Source: Nocardioides oceani (GTDB lineage: Bacteria > Actinomycetota > Actinomycetes > Propionibacteriales > Nocardioidaceae). From it: a stretch of 64,000 nt of DNA. Of this stretch, positions 55,456-63,971 are shown piece by piece. Position numbers and translations under genes: made by a program. Under the pieces are notes generated by a model. That model was not told where the DNA came from. It saw only the letters and a program-made list of their open reading frames with translations, and did not search any database. Numbering within the stretch: position 1 is the first letter of the stretch; each line of letters begins with the position of its first letter. The stretch spans positions 1,018,060-1,082,059 of the forward strand of contig NZ_JAUHJQ010000001.1 in assembly GCF_030412965.1 (NCBI RefSeq). Direction: 5' to 3'.

Positions 55456-56787
55456 GTGAGCGAGACGGTGGGACAGGTGGCCCGGGTGGGCCGGATGGCC
55501 GAGCGCGCGGTCGAGGCCGCGACGAGCGTGGGTCGCGAGGTGCAGGCGCGGATCTACCGCGAGGGCGTCTTCGGGCGGCGACCGGTCGTGCCGGTCGAGC
55601 CGGCCGCGCTCGAGGCCGCGGCCCGGCGCCGGATGAGCCCCGAGGCGTGGTCGTACGTCGCCGGGGGCGCCGGCCAGCAGCGGACCGTCCGCGCGAACAC
55701 CGAGGCGTTCGACCGCCACCGGATCGTGCCGCGCATGCTGGTCGACGTCGAGGAGCGCGACCAGTCGGTCGAGCTGTTCGGTCGGCGGCTGCCCTCGCCG
55801 TACCTCCTCGCCCCGATCGGCGTCCTCGAGATGGCCCACCGCGAGGCCGAGCACGCCGTCGCGCGGGCCGCCCGCTCGCTCGGCGTGCCGATGGTGCTCT
55901 CCACGCAGGCGTCGGTGCCGATGGAGGAGGTGGCGCGCGACCTCGGCGACTCGCCGCGGTGGTACCAGCTGTACTGGTCCAAGGACGACGGCGTCGTGGA
56001 CTCGTTCGTGCGGCGCGCGGAGGAGATCGGCAGCGACGCGCTGGTCGTCACCCTCGACACCCACGTCCTGGGCTGGCGCACCCGCGACCTCGACCTGGCC
56101 TACCTGCCCTTCGCCCGGGCCGAGGGGATCGCCCAGTACCTCAGCGACCCGCACTTCCGCTCGCTCGTCGAGCACCGCGCCGCGAACCCGCCGGCCGTCG
56201 AGGGCCCCCAGCCCCGGCCGACGCCGGCGGCCGTGCGGGCGCTGCTGTCGATGACGCGGCACTACCCCGGCCGGTTCCTCGACAACCTGCGCTCGCCGCT
56301 GCCGCGGGCGGCGGTGGAGACGTTCCTCGACGTGTTCTCGCGCTCCTCGCTGACGTGGGAGGACCTGTCCTACCTGCGCGACCGCACCTCGCTGCCGATC
56401 GTGCTCAAGGGCATCCAGGACCCGCGCGACGCCCAGCTCGCGCTCGAGCACGGCGTCGACGGGATCGTGGTGTCCAACCACGGCGGTCGGCAGGTCGACG
56501 GCGCGATCGCCTCGTTGGACGCGCTGCCCGCCGTGGTCGACACCGTCGGCGGCCGGGTGCCGGTGCTCTTCGACAGCGGGGTGCGCAGCGGCGCCGACGC
56601 CTTCACCGCGCTCGCCCTCGGCGCGCAGGCGGTGCTCGTCGGCCGGCCCTGGGTCTACGGGCTGGCGCTCGCCGGGGAGGACGGGGTCCGCGCGGTCATG
56701 GAGCACCTCATGGCCGAGCTGGACCTGACCATGGCGCTCAGCGGGGTCACCGACCTCGCGGGCATCACCCGCGACCTGCTCGCCTGA
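55456..56787 (+). CDS. FMN-dependent alpha-hydroxy acid oxidase/dehydrogenase (lactate 2-monooxygenase-like)
   Basis: 443 residues, FMN TIM barrel that oxidises 2-hydroxy acids. It shows PSPYLLAPIGVLEMAHREAEHAV, VLSTQASVPMEEVA, PRWYQLYWSKDDGV, LVVTLDTHVLGWRTRDL, IVLKGIQDPRDAQ (FMN lysine), IVVSNHGGRQVDG (catalytic His and substrate Arg) and VLFDSGVRSGADAFTALALGA. The long insert at about 200-290 is typical of lactate monooxygenases. Start GTG 55456. Substrate (lactate or another) is inferred. Confidence 0.9.
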   Translation: MSETVGQVARVGRMAERAVEAATSVGREVQARIYREGVFGRRPVVPVEPAALEAAARRRMSPEAWSYVAGGAGQQRTVRANTEAFDRHRIVPRMLVDVEERDQSVELFGRRLPSPYLLAPIGVLEMAHREAEHAVARAARSLGVPMVLSTQASVPMEEVARDLGDSPRWYQLYWSKDDGVVDSFVRRAEEIGSDALVVTLDTHVLGWRTRDLDLAYLPFARAEGIAQYLSDPHFRSLVEHRAANPPAVEGPQPRPTPAAVRALLSMTRHYPGRFLDNLRSPLPRAAVETFLDVFSRSSLTWEDLSYLRDRTSLPIVLKGIQDPRDAQLALEHGVDGIVVSNHGGRQVDGAIASLDALPAVVDTVGGRVPVLFDSGVRSGADAFTALALGAQAVLVGRPWVYGLALAGEDGVRAVMEHLMAELDLTMALSGVTDLAGITRDLLA

Positions 56788-56800
56788 GCCGGGCGCGGGA

Positions 56801-57994
56801 GTGGGCGGACGGCACGCCGCCGGGCCGGCGGCCGGGCACGGACACGGACACGGGCACGGGCAGGTCTCGGCGGAGGTCGACGTACGTCGCGGCGCGCGCA
56901 CGGCGCTGCTCGGCGCGCTGGCGCTGGCCGGCGTCGTCGCGCTCGTCGGGCTGGTGTGGTTGTGGCCGGACCGGTCGGCGGCCGCGGCGCTGCAGGAGGA
57001 GGTGTCGTTCCAGGCACCCGGCGTCCTGCTCGTCGACGCGACGATCGGGTCGGTCGCGGACGGGCGGGCCTCGGTCAGCATCGCCGAGGGGCCCGACGCC
57101 GGCGCCCGGCGCACCGTCGACCTCCCGCCCGAGGTGGCCGCCTCCGGGCTCGAGGAGGGCGACACGCTGCGCCTGCAGTCGCCGCCGCCGGTCGACGGCG
57201 GCGAGCGCACCTACGTCTACTTCGGCACCGACCGCGACGGGCCGCTGTGGGTGCTGGCCGGCCTGTTCGTGCTGGTGGTGCTCCTCGTCGCGCGGTGGCG
57301 CGGGCTCCTGGCGCTGCTCGGCCTGGGCTTCGCCGGGCTGGTGCTGCTCGGGTTCGTGCTGCCGGCGTTGCTCACGGGCGAGCCCGGCCTCGCGGTGGGC
57401 CTGGTCGGCTCCACGCTGATCATGGTGGTCGTCCTCTACACGACCCACGGCTTCTCGGTGCGCACCAGCGCCGCGCTCGCCGGCACGCTCGCCGGCCTCG
57501 TGGTCACCGCCCTCCTGGGCCTGGTGGCCACCCGCGCGTCGCGGCTGACCGGGTTCGGCGACGAGGCCGCGGGCCTCCTGACGACGTACGTCGCCGGGCT
57601 GGACCTGCAGGACGTCTTCACCTGCGCGCTGGTCGTCGCGGGGCTCGGCGTGCTCAACGACGTCACGATCACGCAGTCCTCCGCGGTGTGGGAGCTGCGC
57701 GGCGCGGCGCCGGGGATGAGCCGGCGGCAGCTGTTCCTCAGCGGCATGCGGATCGGCCGGGACCACATCGCCTCGACGATCTACACGATCGTCTTCGCCT
57801 ACGCCGGCACCGCGCTGGTGCTGCTCATGGTGCTCTCGCTCTACGGCCTCCCGCTCGGCGACCTGCTGGCCACCGAGGAGATCGGCCAGGAGGCGGTCCG
57901 CACGCTGGTCAGCAGCACCGGCCTGGTGCTCGCGGTGCCGATCACCACCGCGATCGCGGTCTGGACGGTGCCGGGCCCGGTCGGCAGGTCCTGA
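56801..57994 (+). CDS. YibE/F-family membrane protein
   Basis: 397 residues. His-rich N-terminus (AAGHGHGHGHGQ), one helix (LLGALALAGVVALVGLVWLW), a soluble segment (VLLVDATIGSVADGRASVSIAEG) and about seven further helices with the family motif LNDVTITQSSAVWELR. The role of YibE/F is unknown. The His cluster could bind metal, but that is a guess. Start GTG 56801, 13 bp after the oxidase. Confidence 0.85.
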   Translation: MGGRHAAGPAAGHGHGHGHGQVSAEVDVRRGARTALLGALALAGVVALVGLVWLWPDRSAAAALQEEVSFQAPGVLLVDATIGSVADGRASVSIAEGPDAGARRTVDLPPEVAASGLEEGDTLRLQSPPPVDGGERTYVYFGTDRDGPLWVLAGLFVLVVLLVARWRGLLALLGLGFAGLVLLGFVLPALLTGEPGLAVGLVGSTLIMVVVLYTTHGFSVRTSAALAGTLAGLVVTALLGLVATRASRLTGFGDEAAGLLTTYVAGLDLQDVFTCALVVAGLGVLNDVTITQSSAVWELRGAAPGMSRRQLFLSGMRIGRDHIASTIYTIVFAYAGTALVLLMVLSLYGLPLGDLLATEEIGQEAVRTLVSSTGLVLAVPITTAIAVWTVPGPVGRS

Positions 57995-58016
57995 GCCCGG
58001 CGGGTACCGGTCGCCC

Positions 58017-58658
58017 GTGCGCCCCCGCCTGCTCCTGCTCGACGTCAACGAGACCCTGTCCGACACGGCCGCGATGGCCGACGCGTTCGCGCGCGCGGGA
58101 GCGGCGCCACAGCTGGCCGGCGCGTGGTTCGCCTCGGTGCTGCGCGACGGGTTCGCGCTGGCCGCGGCCGGCGCGAGCGCGCCGTTCGCGGAGCTCGCCC
58201 GTCACCACCTCGGCCGGCTCGCCGGTCCGGAGCGGGCCGAGGAGCTGCTCGAGGCGTTCCTCGCGCTCGACGTGCACCCCGACGTGCGGACCGGCCTGCG
58301 GCGGCTCGCCGACACCGGGGTGCGCGTGGCCACCCTGAGCAACGGCTCCGCGTCGGTCGCGGAGGACCTGCTGGAGCGGGCCGGGGTCCGCGAGCACGTC
58401 GAGGCCTGCCTGTCGGTGGAGGACGCCGGTGTCTGGAAGCCGCACCCGAGCAGCTACCGCTGGGCCGTCGGACGGCTGGGCGTCGACCCGGTCGAGGCGG
58501 CGCTCGTCGCGGTGCACCCGTGGGACACCGACGGCGCGGCCCGCGCGGGGCTCGGTTCGGTCTGGGTCGACCGCGCGGGCGAGCGCTACCCGGCGTACCT
58601 CCTCGCCCCGGGACGGACCGTCGCCTCGCTCGACGAGCTGGCGGATGCGCTGGGCTGA
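58017..58658 (+). CDS. HAD-superfamily hydrolase (haloacid dehalogenase type II-like)
   Basis: 213 residues. Nucleophile Asp in LLLLDVNETLSD (residue 9; DxNxT rather than the common DxDxT). Motif II in RVATLSNGSASVAEDLL, Lys/motif III GVWKPHPSSYRWA, and motif IV in VHPWDTDGAARAG. The Asn at Asp+2 is typical of the haloacid-dehalogenase class rather than phosphatases. Substrate unknown. The start is GTG 58017. Confidence 0.87.
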   Translation: MRPRLLLLDVNETLSDTAAMADAFARAGAAPQLAGAWFASVLRDGFALAAAGASAPFAELARHHLGRLAGPERAEELLEAFLALDVHPDVRTGLRRLADTGVRVATLSNGSASVAEDLLERAGVREHVEACLSVEDAGVWKPHPSSYRWAVGRLGVDPVEAALVAVHPWDTDGAARAGLGSVWVDRAGERYPAYLLAPGRTVASLDELADALG

Positions 58659-58685
58659 CCAGGCCGGTCTGACAGGCTGACCCGC

Positions 58686-60395
58686 GTGCACCACATCGGG
58701 ATCGACCTCGCCTGGGGCGAGCGCCAGCCCACCGGGCTCGCCGTGCTCGACGAGGACGGCGTGCTGGTGCACGTCTCCGCGGTGCGCACCGACGAGGAGA
58801 TCGCCGAGCGGCTGGCGGCGTACGTCGAGGGGCCGTGCCTGGTCGCGATCGACGCCCCACTGGTCGTGCGCAACGAGACGGGGTCGCGGCCGGCGGAGAA
58901 GGCGCTGACCAAGGACTTCCGGCGGTTCGAGGCCGGCTGCCACCCCTCGAACCTGTCGAAGCCGGAGTTCCGCGACGGGCCCCGCGGCGCCCGGGTCTGC
59001 AAGCGGCTGGGGCTCGACCTGGACCCGCGCTCGGGCCGGGCGCGCCGGGCGATCGAGGTCTACCCGCACCCGGCGACGATCGTGCTGTTCGGGCTCGAGC
59101 GGACGCTGAAGTACAAGGACAAGCGCGGCCGCGACGTCGAGCTGCTCCGCGGTGAGCTGCTGACGCTGATGACGCACGTCGAGGCGGTCGTGCGCACCGA
59201 GGGTCCGGACGGGTCCGACAGCGCCTGGGCAGCACTGCGCCGCGCGGTCGAGACCGCGACCCGCAAGAGCCAGCTGCGGGTCGTGGAGGACCAGGTCGAC
59301 GCGGTGGTCTGCGCCTACGTCGGCCGCTTCGCCGACCTCCACCCCGACCGCACCACCGTCTACGGCGACCTCGCCGAGGGGTACATCGTCACCCCGTCCC
59401 TGCCCGACGAGAGCACCGCGATCCGCTCGGCGATTCAGGCGTACGCCGCCCAGCACGCCGAGCTCTCCGCGGCCGGCGAGCAGGCGGTCGCGCTGGTCAC
59501 CTCGATCCTCGACGAGGCCGGCATCAACTACCTGACCGTCACCGGACGGACCAAGTCGGTCGTGTCGTTCGCGGAGAAGGCGGGGCGGATGCGCGACGGC
59601 CAGGCCCTCTACCCCGACCCGCTGACCGACATCACCGACCAGCTCGGCATCCGGGTGATCACCTACGTCCAGGACGACGTCGAGGCGGTCGCCGGGCTGC
59701 TGGCCGACCAGGTCGTCGTCCACGACGACCGCGACATGGGCCGCGAGACCGCCCGCGAGGGACGGTGGGGGTACGCCTCGCGCCACCTGCTGGTCGCCCT
59801 CGACGCCGCGCGCGAGTCCCAGGCGGCGTACGCCGGGCTGCGCGGGCGGGTCGCGCAGGTGCAGGTCCGCACCGTGCTGCAGCACGCGTGGGCGGAGTTC
59901 GAGCACGACATCCGCTACAAGGGATCGGTGCCCGAGGAGCACGCCTCCGACTTCGACCGCCGCTTCACCCTCGCCGCCGGGCTGCTCGAGCTGGCCGACC
60001 GGGAGTTCTCCACCATCCGCGAACGGCTGCGCGCCGAGCCCACAGCGCCCGCCCCGGTCGCCGACGACGACCCCCGCCTGGACCCCCGCGAGCTCGCGGC
60101 GTTCCTGGCCGGCCAGTACGCCGACGCCGGCTGGTCGCGGACCGACCACTACGCCTGGATCTCCGGCCTGCTCCTCGAGCTCGGCATCACGTCCCTCGAC
60201 GAGCTCGGCGACGTGGTCCGCCCGACCGCGGCCATGGCGCTCAACGAGCGGATGGACTACCGCTACCCGCCGGGCGCCGTCCGCCGCCTCGACGACGCCC
60301 TCCTCGCCGTCTTCGGTGAGCGGTACGTCGACCTCCACGGCAACGCCCACCGCGCCGGCCTCCTCCGCCAGCGGCTGGACAAGCTCCGCGGCTGA
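58686..60395 (+). CDS. DUF429 - RelA/SpoT nucleotidyltransferase fusion protein
   Basis: 569 residues. The N-terminal 1-240 matches DUF429 (RNase H-like fold): HIGIDLAWGERQPTGLAVL, LVAIDAPLVVRNETGSRPAEK, IEVYPHPATIVLFGL. A RelA/SpoT synthetase domain covers about 278-412: VTGRTKSVVSFAEKAGRM, DITDQLGIRVITYV, GYASRHLLVALD, QVQVRTVLQHAWAEFEHDI. About 150 helical residues follow. The motif usually written ExQxR(T) reads QVQVRT, with Gln391 in place of the catalytic Glu, so (p)ppGpp synthesis is uncertain. Both domains are in one uninterrupted frame; the start is GTG 58686. Confidence 0.85.
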   Translation: MHHIGIDLAWGERQPTGLAVLDEDGVLVHVSAVRTDEEIAERLAAYVEGPCLVAIDAPLVVRNETGSRPAEKALTKDFRRFEAGCHPSNLSKPEFRDGPRGARVCKRLGLDLDPRSGRARRAIEVYPHPATIVLFGLERTLKYKDKRGRDVELLRGELLTLMTHVEAVVRTEGPDGSDSAWAALRRAVETATRKSQLRVVEDQVDAVVCAYVGRFADLHPDRTTVYGDLAEGYIVTPSLPDESTAIRSAIQAYAAQHAELSAAGEQAVALVTSILDEAGINYLTVTGRTKSVVSFAEKAGRMRDGQALYPDPLTDITDQLGIRVITYVQDDVEAVAGLLADQVVVHDDRDMGRETAREGRWGYASRHLLVALDAARESQAAYAGLRGRVAQVQVRTVLQHAWAEFEHDIRYKGSVPEEHASDFDRRFTLAAGLLELADREFSTIRERLRAEPTAPAPVADDDPRLDPRELAAFLAGQYADAGWSRTDHYAWISGLLLELGITSLDELGDVVRPTAAMALNERMDYRYPPGAVRRLDDALLAVFGERYVDLHGNAHRAGLLRQRLDKLRG

Positions 60396-60441
60396 CCGGC
60401 GCGGGCTCGCCTGCTCAACCGGCGGGAGGCGGCAGGAGAGG

Positions 60442-61437
60442 TCAGGACGAGGGAGCAGCCGCGCGGAGCTTCTCGAGCAGCGGCAGCGCCGCGTCGGTGA
60501 GGAACTGCTCCTGGAGGGCGTCGCCGACCTGGACGAGGGCGATGTCGGTGAAGCCGGCCTCCCAGAAGGCGGAGACGGACTCGACGATCTTGTCCAGGTC
60601 GGGGCCGCAGGGGATGGAGTCCGCGACGTCCTCGGGCCGGACGAACTGGGTGGCACCGGCGAAGCCGGCGGGGGTGGGGAGGTCGGAGTTGACCTTCCAG
60701 CCGCCGGCGAACCAGCGGAACTGCTCGTGGGCGAGCGCGACCGCGGCCTCCTCGTCCGGGCCCCAGCAGATCGGGATCTGCCCGACGGCGCGCGTGCCGC
60801 CGGAGCCGACCTTCGGCGCACCGTCGACGGCGTTCCATCCCTCGATCAGGTCGGGCCGCGGCTCGGTGGCGATGAGGTGGTCGGCGAGCGGGGCGAGCTG
60901 CTGGAGCCCGCGCTCGCCGGCGACGGCGACGCCGATGTCGACGCCCTGCTCGGGGATGTCCCAGACGCGGGCGGACTCGACGTCGAAGTGCTGGCCGCGG
61001 TAGTCGACCAGCTCACCGGTGTGGAGCGCCCGGATGATCTCGATCGCCTCGACGAGCATCTCCTGGCGCGGGCCGATCGCGGGCCAGCCGGCGCCCACGA
61101 CGTGCTCGTTGAGGTTCTCGCCGCTGCCGAGGCCGAGGGTGAAGCGGCCCTCGGCGAGGATCTGCAGGGTCGCGGCCTTCTGCGCGACGACGGCGGGGTG
61201 GTAGCGCAGCGTCGGGCACGTCACGTAGGTCATCAGGTCGACCCGCTCGGTGGCCTGGGCGACGGCGCCCAGGGTCGTCCAGGCGTACGGCGCGTGGCCC
61301 TGCTCGGTCAGCCACGGCGAGTAGTGGTCGCTGGAGACCTCGAAGTCGAAGCCCGCGGTCTCCGCGGCGACGGCGTACTTCACCAGCTCCCGCGGTCCGC
61401 TCTGCTCGGTCATGAGGGTGTAGCCGAAGCGCGTCAT
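60442..61437 (-). CDS. LLM-class F420-dependent oxidoreductase (F420-G6PDH-related)
   Basis: 331 residues, bacterial-luciferase-like TIM barrel. It shows FGYTLMTEQSGPRELVKYAVAAE, SSDHYSPWLTEQGHAPYAW, RVDLMTYVTCPTLRYHPAVVAQKAATL and FTLGLGSGENLNEHVVGAGWP, matching proteins related to F420-dependent glucose-6-phosphate dehydrogenase. F420 use fits an actinobacterium. Substrate unknown. Confidence 0.87.
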   Translation of the reverse strand: MTRFGYTLMTEQSGPRELVKYAVAAETAGFDFEVSSDHYSPWLTEQGHAPYAWTTLGAVAQATERVDLMTYVTCPTLRYHPAVVAQKAATLQILAEGRFTLGLGSGENLNEHVVGAGWPAIGPRQEMLVEAIEIIRALHTGELVDYRGQHFDVESARVWDIPEQGVDIGVAVAGERGLQQLAPLADHLIATEPRPDLIEGWNAVDGAPKVGSGGTRAVGQIPICWGPDEEAAVALAHEQFRWFAGGWKVNSDLPTPAGFAGATQFVRPEDVADSIPCGPDLDKIVESVSAFWEAGFTDIALVQVGDALQEQFLTDAALPLLEKLRAAAPSS

Positions 61438-61474
61438 GCCGGATCGGTACCCACCCCGGCGTGGGTGACCGCGC

Positions 61475-62185
61475 TCAGTCCTGCTGGTCCTCGACCTTCT
61501 TCTTGATCCGGCCCATGCCGGGCAGGTTGAGCACCAGCTCGCTGAGCTCCTGGGTGACCTCGAGCATCGCGTGCATGTCCGGCGCGACGCTGTCGAGCCG
61601 GCGCAGCAGCGGCATCACCTCCTCGCGCAGCGCGGCCTCGACGGCCGGCACCTTGTCGACGAGCCCGACGACGGCGTCGACCTCCTCCGGAGAGGTGGTC
61701 TCGCCGAGCCGGACGACCACCGGCTCGAGCTGGCGCAGCGTCGGCTCGAGCCGCTCGGCGAGGTCGAGCATCCGGCCGACCGCGCCCTCCTCGACCCGGC
61801 GCAGCAGCACGTCGGCCCGGGCCCGGACGTCGTCGAGGCCGCCCATCGCACGCTCGCCCTTGTCGGCGATCCGCTGCGCCTGGGCGACGACGTCCACGGC
61901 CTCGGCGCGCACGTCGTCGACCCCGCCGATCACGCGGTCGGCCTTGCCGCGGATCTCGTCGACCCCGTCGATCGAGGCGTTCGCGCGGACCCGGACCTCG
62001 TCGATGCCGTCCACGATCGACTCCACGCGGACCACCAGCGCCTGGACCCGGCCGAGCAGCCCGGACGCCTGCGCGAGCAGGTCCTCCGCCCCGCCGAGCA
62101 GGCTCGCCGCGCGCGGGGCGACGGCGAGCGCCTGCTCGACCAACCAACGGACGTCGCGGGGGCCGGGGACGGACGGGAGCCTCAT
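61475..62185 (-). CDS. Helical-repeat protein, unknown function
   Basis: 236 residues, nearly all predicted helix. Between about 55 and 130 it has repeated units of about 14 residues or a multiple: VDGIDEVRVRANAS, IDGVDEIRGKADRV, IGGVDDVRAEAVDV, MGGLDDVRARADVL. This gives an amphipathic surface like phasins or apolipoproteins. The N- and C-terminal parts are helical without the repeat; no signal peptide. Proteins of this type are sometimes wrongly labelled RuBisCO-related. ATG 62185 is the start. Confidence 0.75.
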   Translation of the reverse strand: MRLPSVPGPRDVRWLVEQALAVAPRAASLLGGAEDLLAQASGLLGRVQALVVRVESIVDGIDEVRVRANASIDGVDEIRGKADRVIGGVDDVRAEAVDVVAQAQRIADKGERAMGGLDDVRARADVLLRRVEEGAVGRMLDLAERLEPTLRQLEPVVVRLGETTSPEEVDAVVGLVDKVPAVEAALREEVMPLLRRLDSVAPDMHAMLEVTQELSELVLNLPGMGRIKKKVEDQQD

Positions 62186-62227
62186 GGCAGCGCCGGTACC
62201 CCCGGATCCGACGTACCGTCGGTAGGC

Positions 62228-62731
62228 ATGACTCCCGCAGAGCTGATGGTGGACGCGTTCGGTCGCGTCGTGGAGAGCGGCACGGCGGTCGTGGACGGCC
62301 TGACCGAGGAGCAGCTGGCCGCGCGGCCGGCGCCGGACGCCAACTCGATCGTGTGGCTGGTCTGGCACCTCGCGCGCGTGCAGGACGACCACGTCGCCGA
62401 CGTGGCGGGCCGGGAGCCGGTGTGGACGGCCCAGGGGTACGCCGAGCGGTTCGACCTGCCGTTCGACGAGGGTGCAACCGGCTACGGCCAGGACGCCGAG
62501 GCGGTGGGCCGGGTCCGCGCGTCGGCGGAGCTGCTCGCGGCGTACCTCCGCGCGGTGCACGAGCAGACCGTCGCGTTCCTCGACACCGTCACCGCCGAGG
62601 ACCTCGACCGGGTCGTCGACGAGGACTGGGACCCGCCGGTCACGCTCGGCGCGCGGCTGGTGAGCGTCCTCGACGACGACACCCAGCACGTCGGCCAGGC
62701 GGCGTACGTCAGGGGGTTGCTGGGCGCGTGA
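62228..62731 (+). CDS. DinB/DUF664-family protein
   Basis: 167 residues, four-helix DinB fold, with metal-binding histidines likely in IVWLVWHLARVQDDHVADV and DDDTQHVGQAAYVRGLL. In actinobacteria such proteins often act as thiol-dependent (mycothiol or bacillithiol) transferases. ATG 62228 follows TACCGT at a leaderless distance (8 nt). Divergent from the helical-repeat gene; its end overlaps the MFS gene by 23 bp. Confidence 0.83.
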   Translation: MTPAELMVDAFGRVVESGTAVVDGLTEEQLAARPAPDANSIVWLVWHLARVQDDHVADVAGREPVWTAQGYAERFDLPFDEGATGYGQDAEAVGRVRASAELLAAYLRAVHEQTVAFLDTVTAEDLDRVVDEDWDPPVTLGARLVSVLDDDTQHVGQAAYVRGLLGA

Positions 62732-63971
62732 CGCGGTAGCGCACGAAGGAGGGCACCGCGAGCGCCGCGACGACCGTCCCGACGACGACGAGGACGCCGC
62801 CGCCCGCCGCGGCAGCGCCCGTGCCGACGACGGCCGCCGCCGCCCCGTGCGCGACGTCGGCGACGCGTGGCCCGCCGGCGACGACGACGATGAAGACGCC
62901 CTGGAGCCGGCCGCGGACCGAGTCGGTCGCGGCGGCCTGCAACATGGAGGTGCGGAACGCCGCGGACGCCATGTCGGCGGCGCCGCCGACGACGAGCATC
63001 AGCAGGGCGGCCACGAGCATCGGCTCGCGCCACCGGTCGGCGAGCCCCACCGCGAGACCGAAGCCGGCCATGGCCGCGCCCCACACGAGGATGCACCAGA
63101 TGACCGCCCGGCCCTGCCGCTCGACGCGGGAGACCCAGCCGCTGAGGACGCCGCCGACGACGGCCCCGGCCGGGATGGCCGCGAACAGCGCGGCGAAGAC
63201 CAGTCCGCCCTCGTCCGGGCCGCCGAAGTCGAGGTGGGCGATCTCGGGGAAGAGCGCCCGGGGCATGCCGAAGACCATCGCGATGATGTCGACGACGAAC
63301 GACATCAGCAGGACCGGGTGGCCGCGCAGGTAGGTCAGCCCCTCCACGACCGACCGCAGGCCCGGCGCGCCCGCCACCGCGCCGAGCACGGGGAGCGCCG
63401 GCAGCCGGACGACCGCGCTCAGCGTCGCGAGCAGCGTGAAGGTGTCGATGAGGTAGAGCCACTCGAAGCCCAGGACCGGGATCAGCGCGCCGGCCACCAG
63501 CGGCCCGGCGATGGCGCCGGCCTGGAAGACGGTCATGTTCAGCGAGTTGGCCGCGGGCAGCAGCTCGGGCGGCAGCAGCGGCGGGAGGAGCGCGCTGCGC
63601 GTGGGCTGGTTGACGGCGAAGAACGCCTGCTGCACCGCGAACAGGCTGAGCAGCAGCCACACGTCGATGCCGCCGATCGCCGCCTGGGCCCAGAACAACG
63701 CGCTGGTGACGATGAGTCCGACCGTCGTGACGACGAGGATCGTCCGGCGGTCGAAGACGTCGGCCAGCGCGCCGCCGTACAACCCGAAGACGACGAGGGG
63801 GACGAGGCCGAAGAGGCCGGTCAGCCCGACGTACGCCGAGGAGCCGGTCTGCGCGTAGATCTGCGCCGGCACGGCGACCACCGTGAGCTGCGCGCCGATG
63901 ACGGTGATGATGTTGGCGACCCACAGCCGCCGGAAGTGCTCGTCGCGCAGCGGGCGGGTGTCGGCGAGCAT
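62709..63971 (-). CDS. MFS transporter (DHA3/EntS-like exporter)
   Basis: 420 residues, about 12 helices. N-terminus FRRLWVANIITVIGAQLTVVAVPAQIYAQTG and motif A VFGLYGGALADVFDRRTIL. The DHA3-type FAVQQAFFAVNQPTRSALLPPLL and a second-half repeat (RQGRAVIWCILVWGAAMAGFGLAV) follow. The protein is complete in the window; the start ATG at 63971 is preceded by GGGGG. Substrate unknown. Confidence 0.9.
   Translation of the reverse strand: MLADTRPLRDEHFRRLWVANIITVIGAQLTVVAVPAQIYAQTGSSAYVGLTGLFGLVPLVVFGLYGGALADVFDRRTILVVTTVGLIVTSALFWAQAAIGGIDVWLLLSLFAVQQAFFAVNQPTRSALLPPLLPPELLPAANSLNMTVFQAGAIAGPLVAGALIPVLGFEWLYLIDTFTLLATLSAVVRLPALPVLGAVAGAPGLRSVVEGLTYLRGHPVLLMSFVVDIIAMVFGMPRALFPEIAHLDFGGPDEGGLVFAALFAAIPAGAVVGGVLSGWVSRVERQGRAVIWCILVWGAAMAGFGLAVGLADRWREPMLVAALLMLVVGGAADMASAAFRTSMLQAAATDSVRGRLQGVFIVVVAGGPRVADVAHGAAAAVVGTGAAAAGGGVLVVVGTVVAALAVPSFVRYRVTRPATP

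Noticed and set aside
52684..57210. 1508-codon minus-strand open frame across several genes
   Set aside because: It is the DoxX-like gene frame extended upstream through shadow sequence of the DUF6351-like gene and the antisense of the FMN oxidase; real genes with signal peptides and active-site motifs occupy the space.
61475..62185. RuBisCO large-subunit-like label for the helical protein
   Set aside because: No RuBisCO motifs are present; the sequence is a helical repeat protein. The label appears only by annotation habit.
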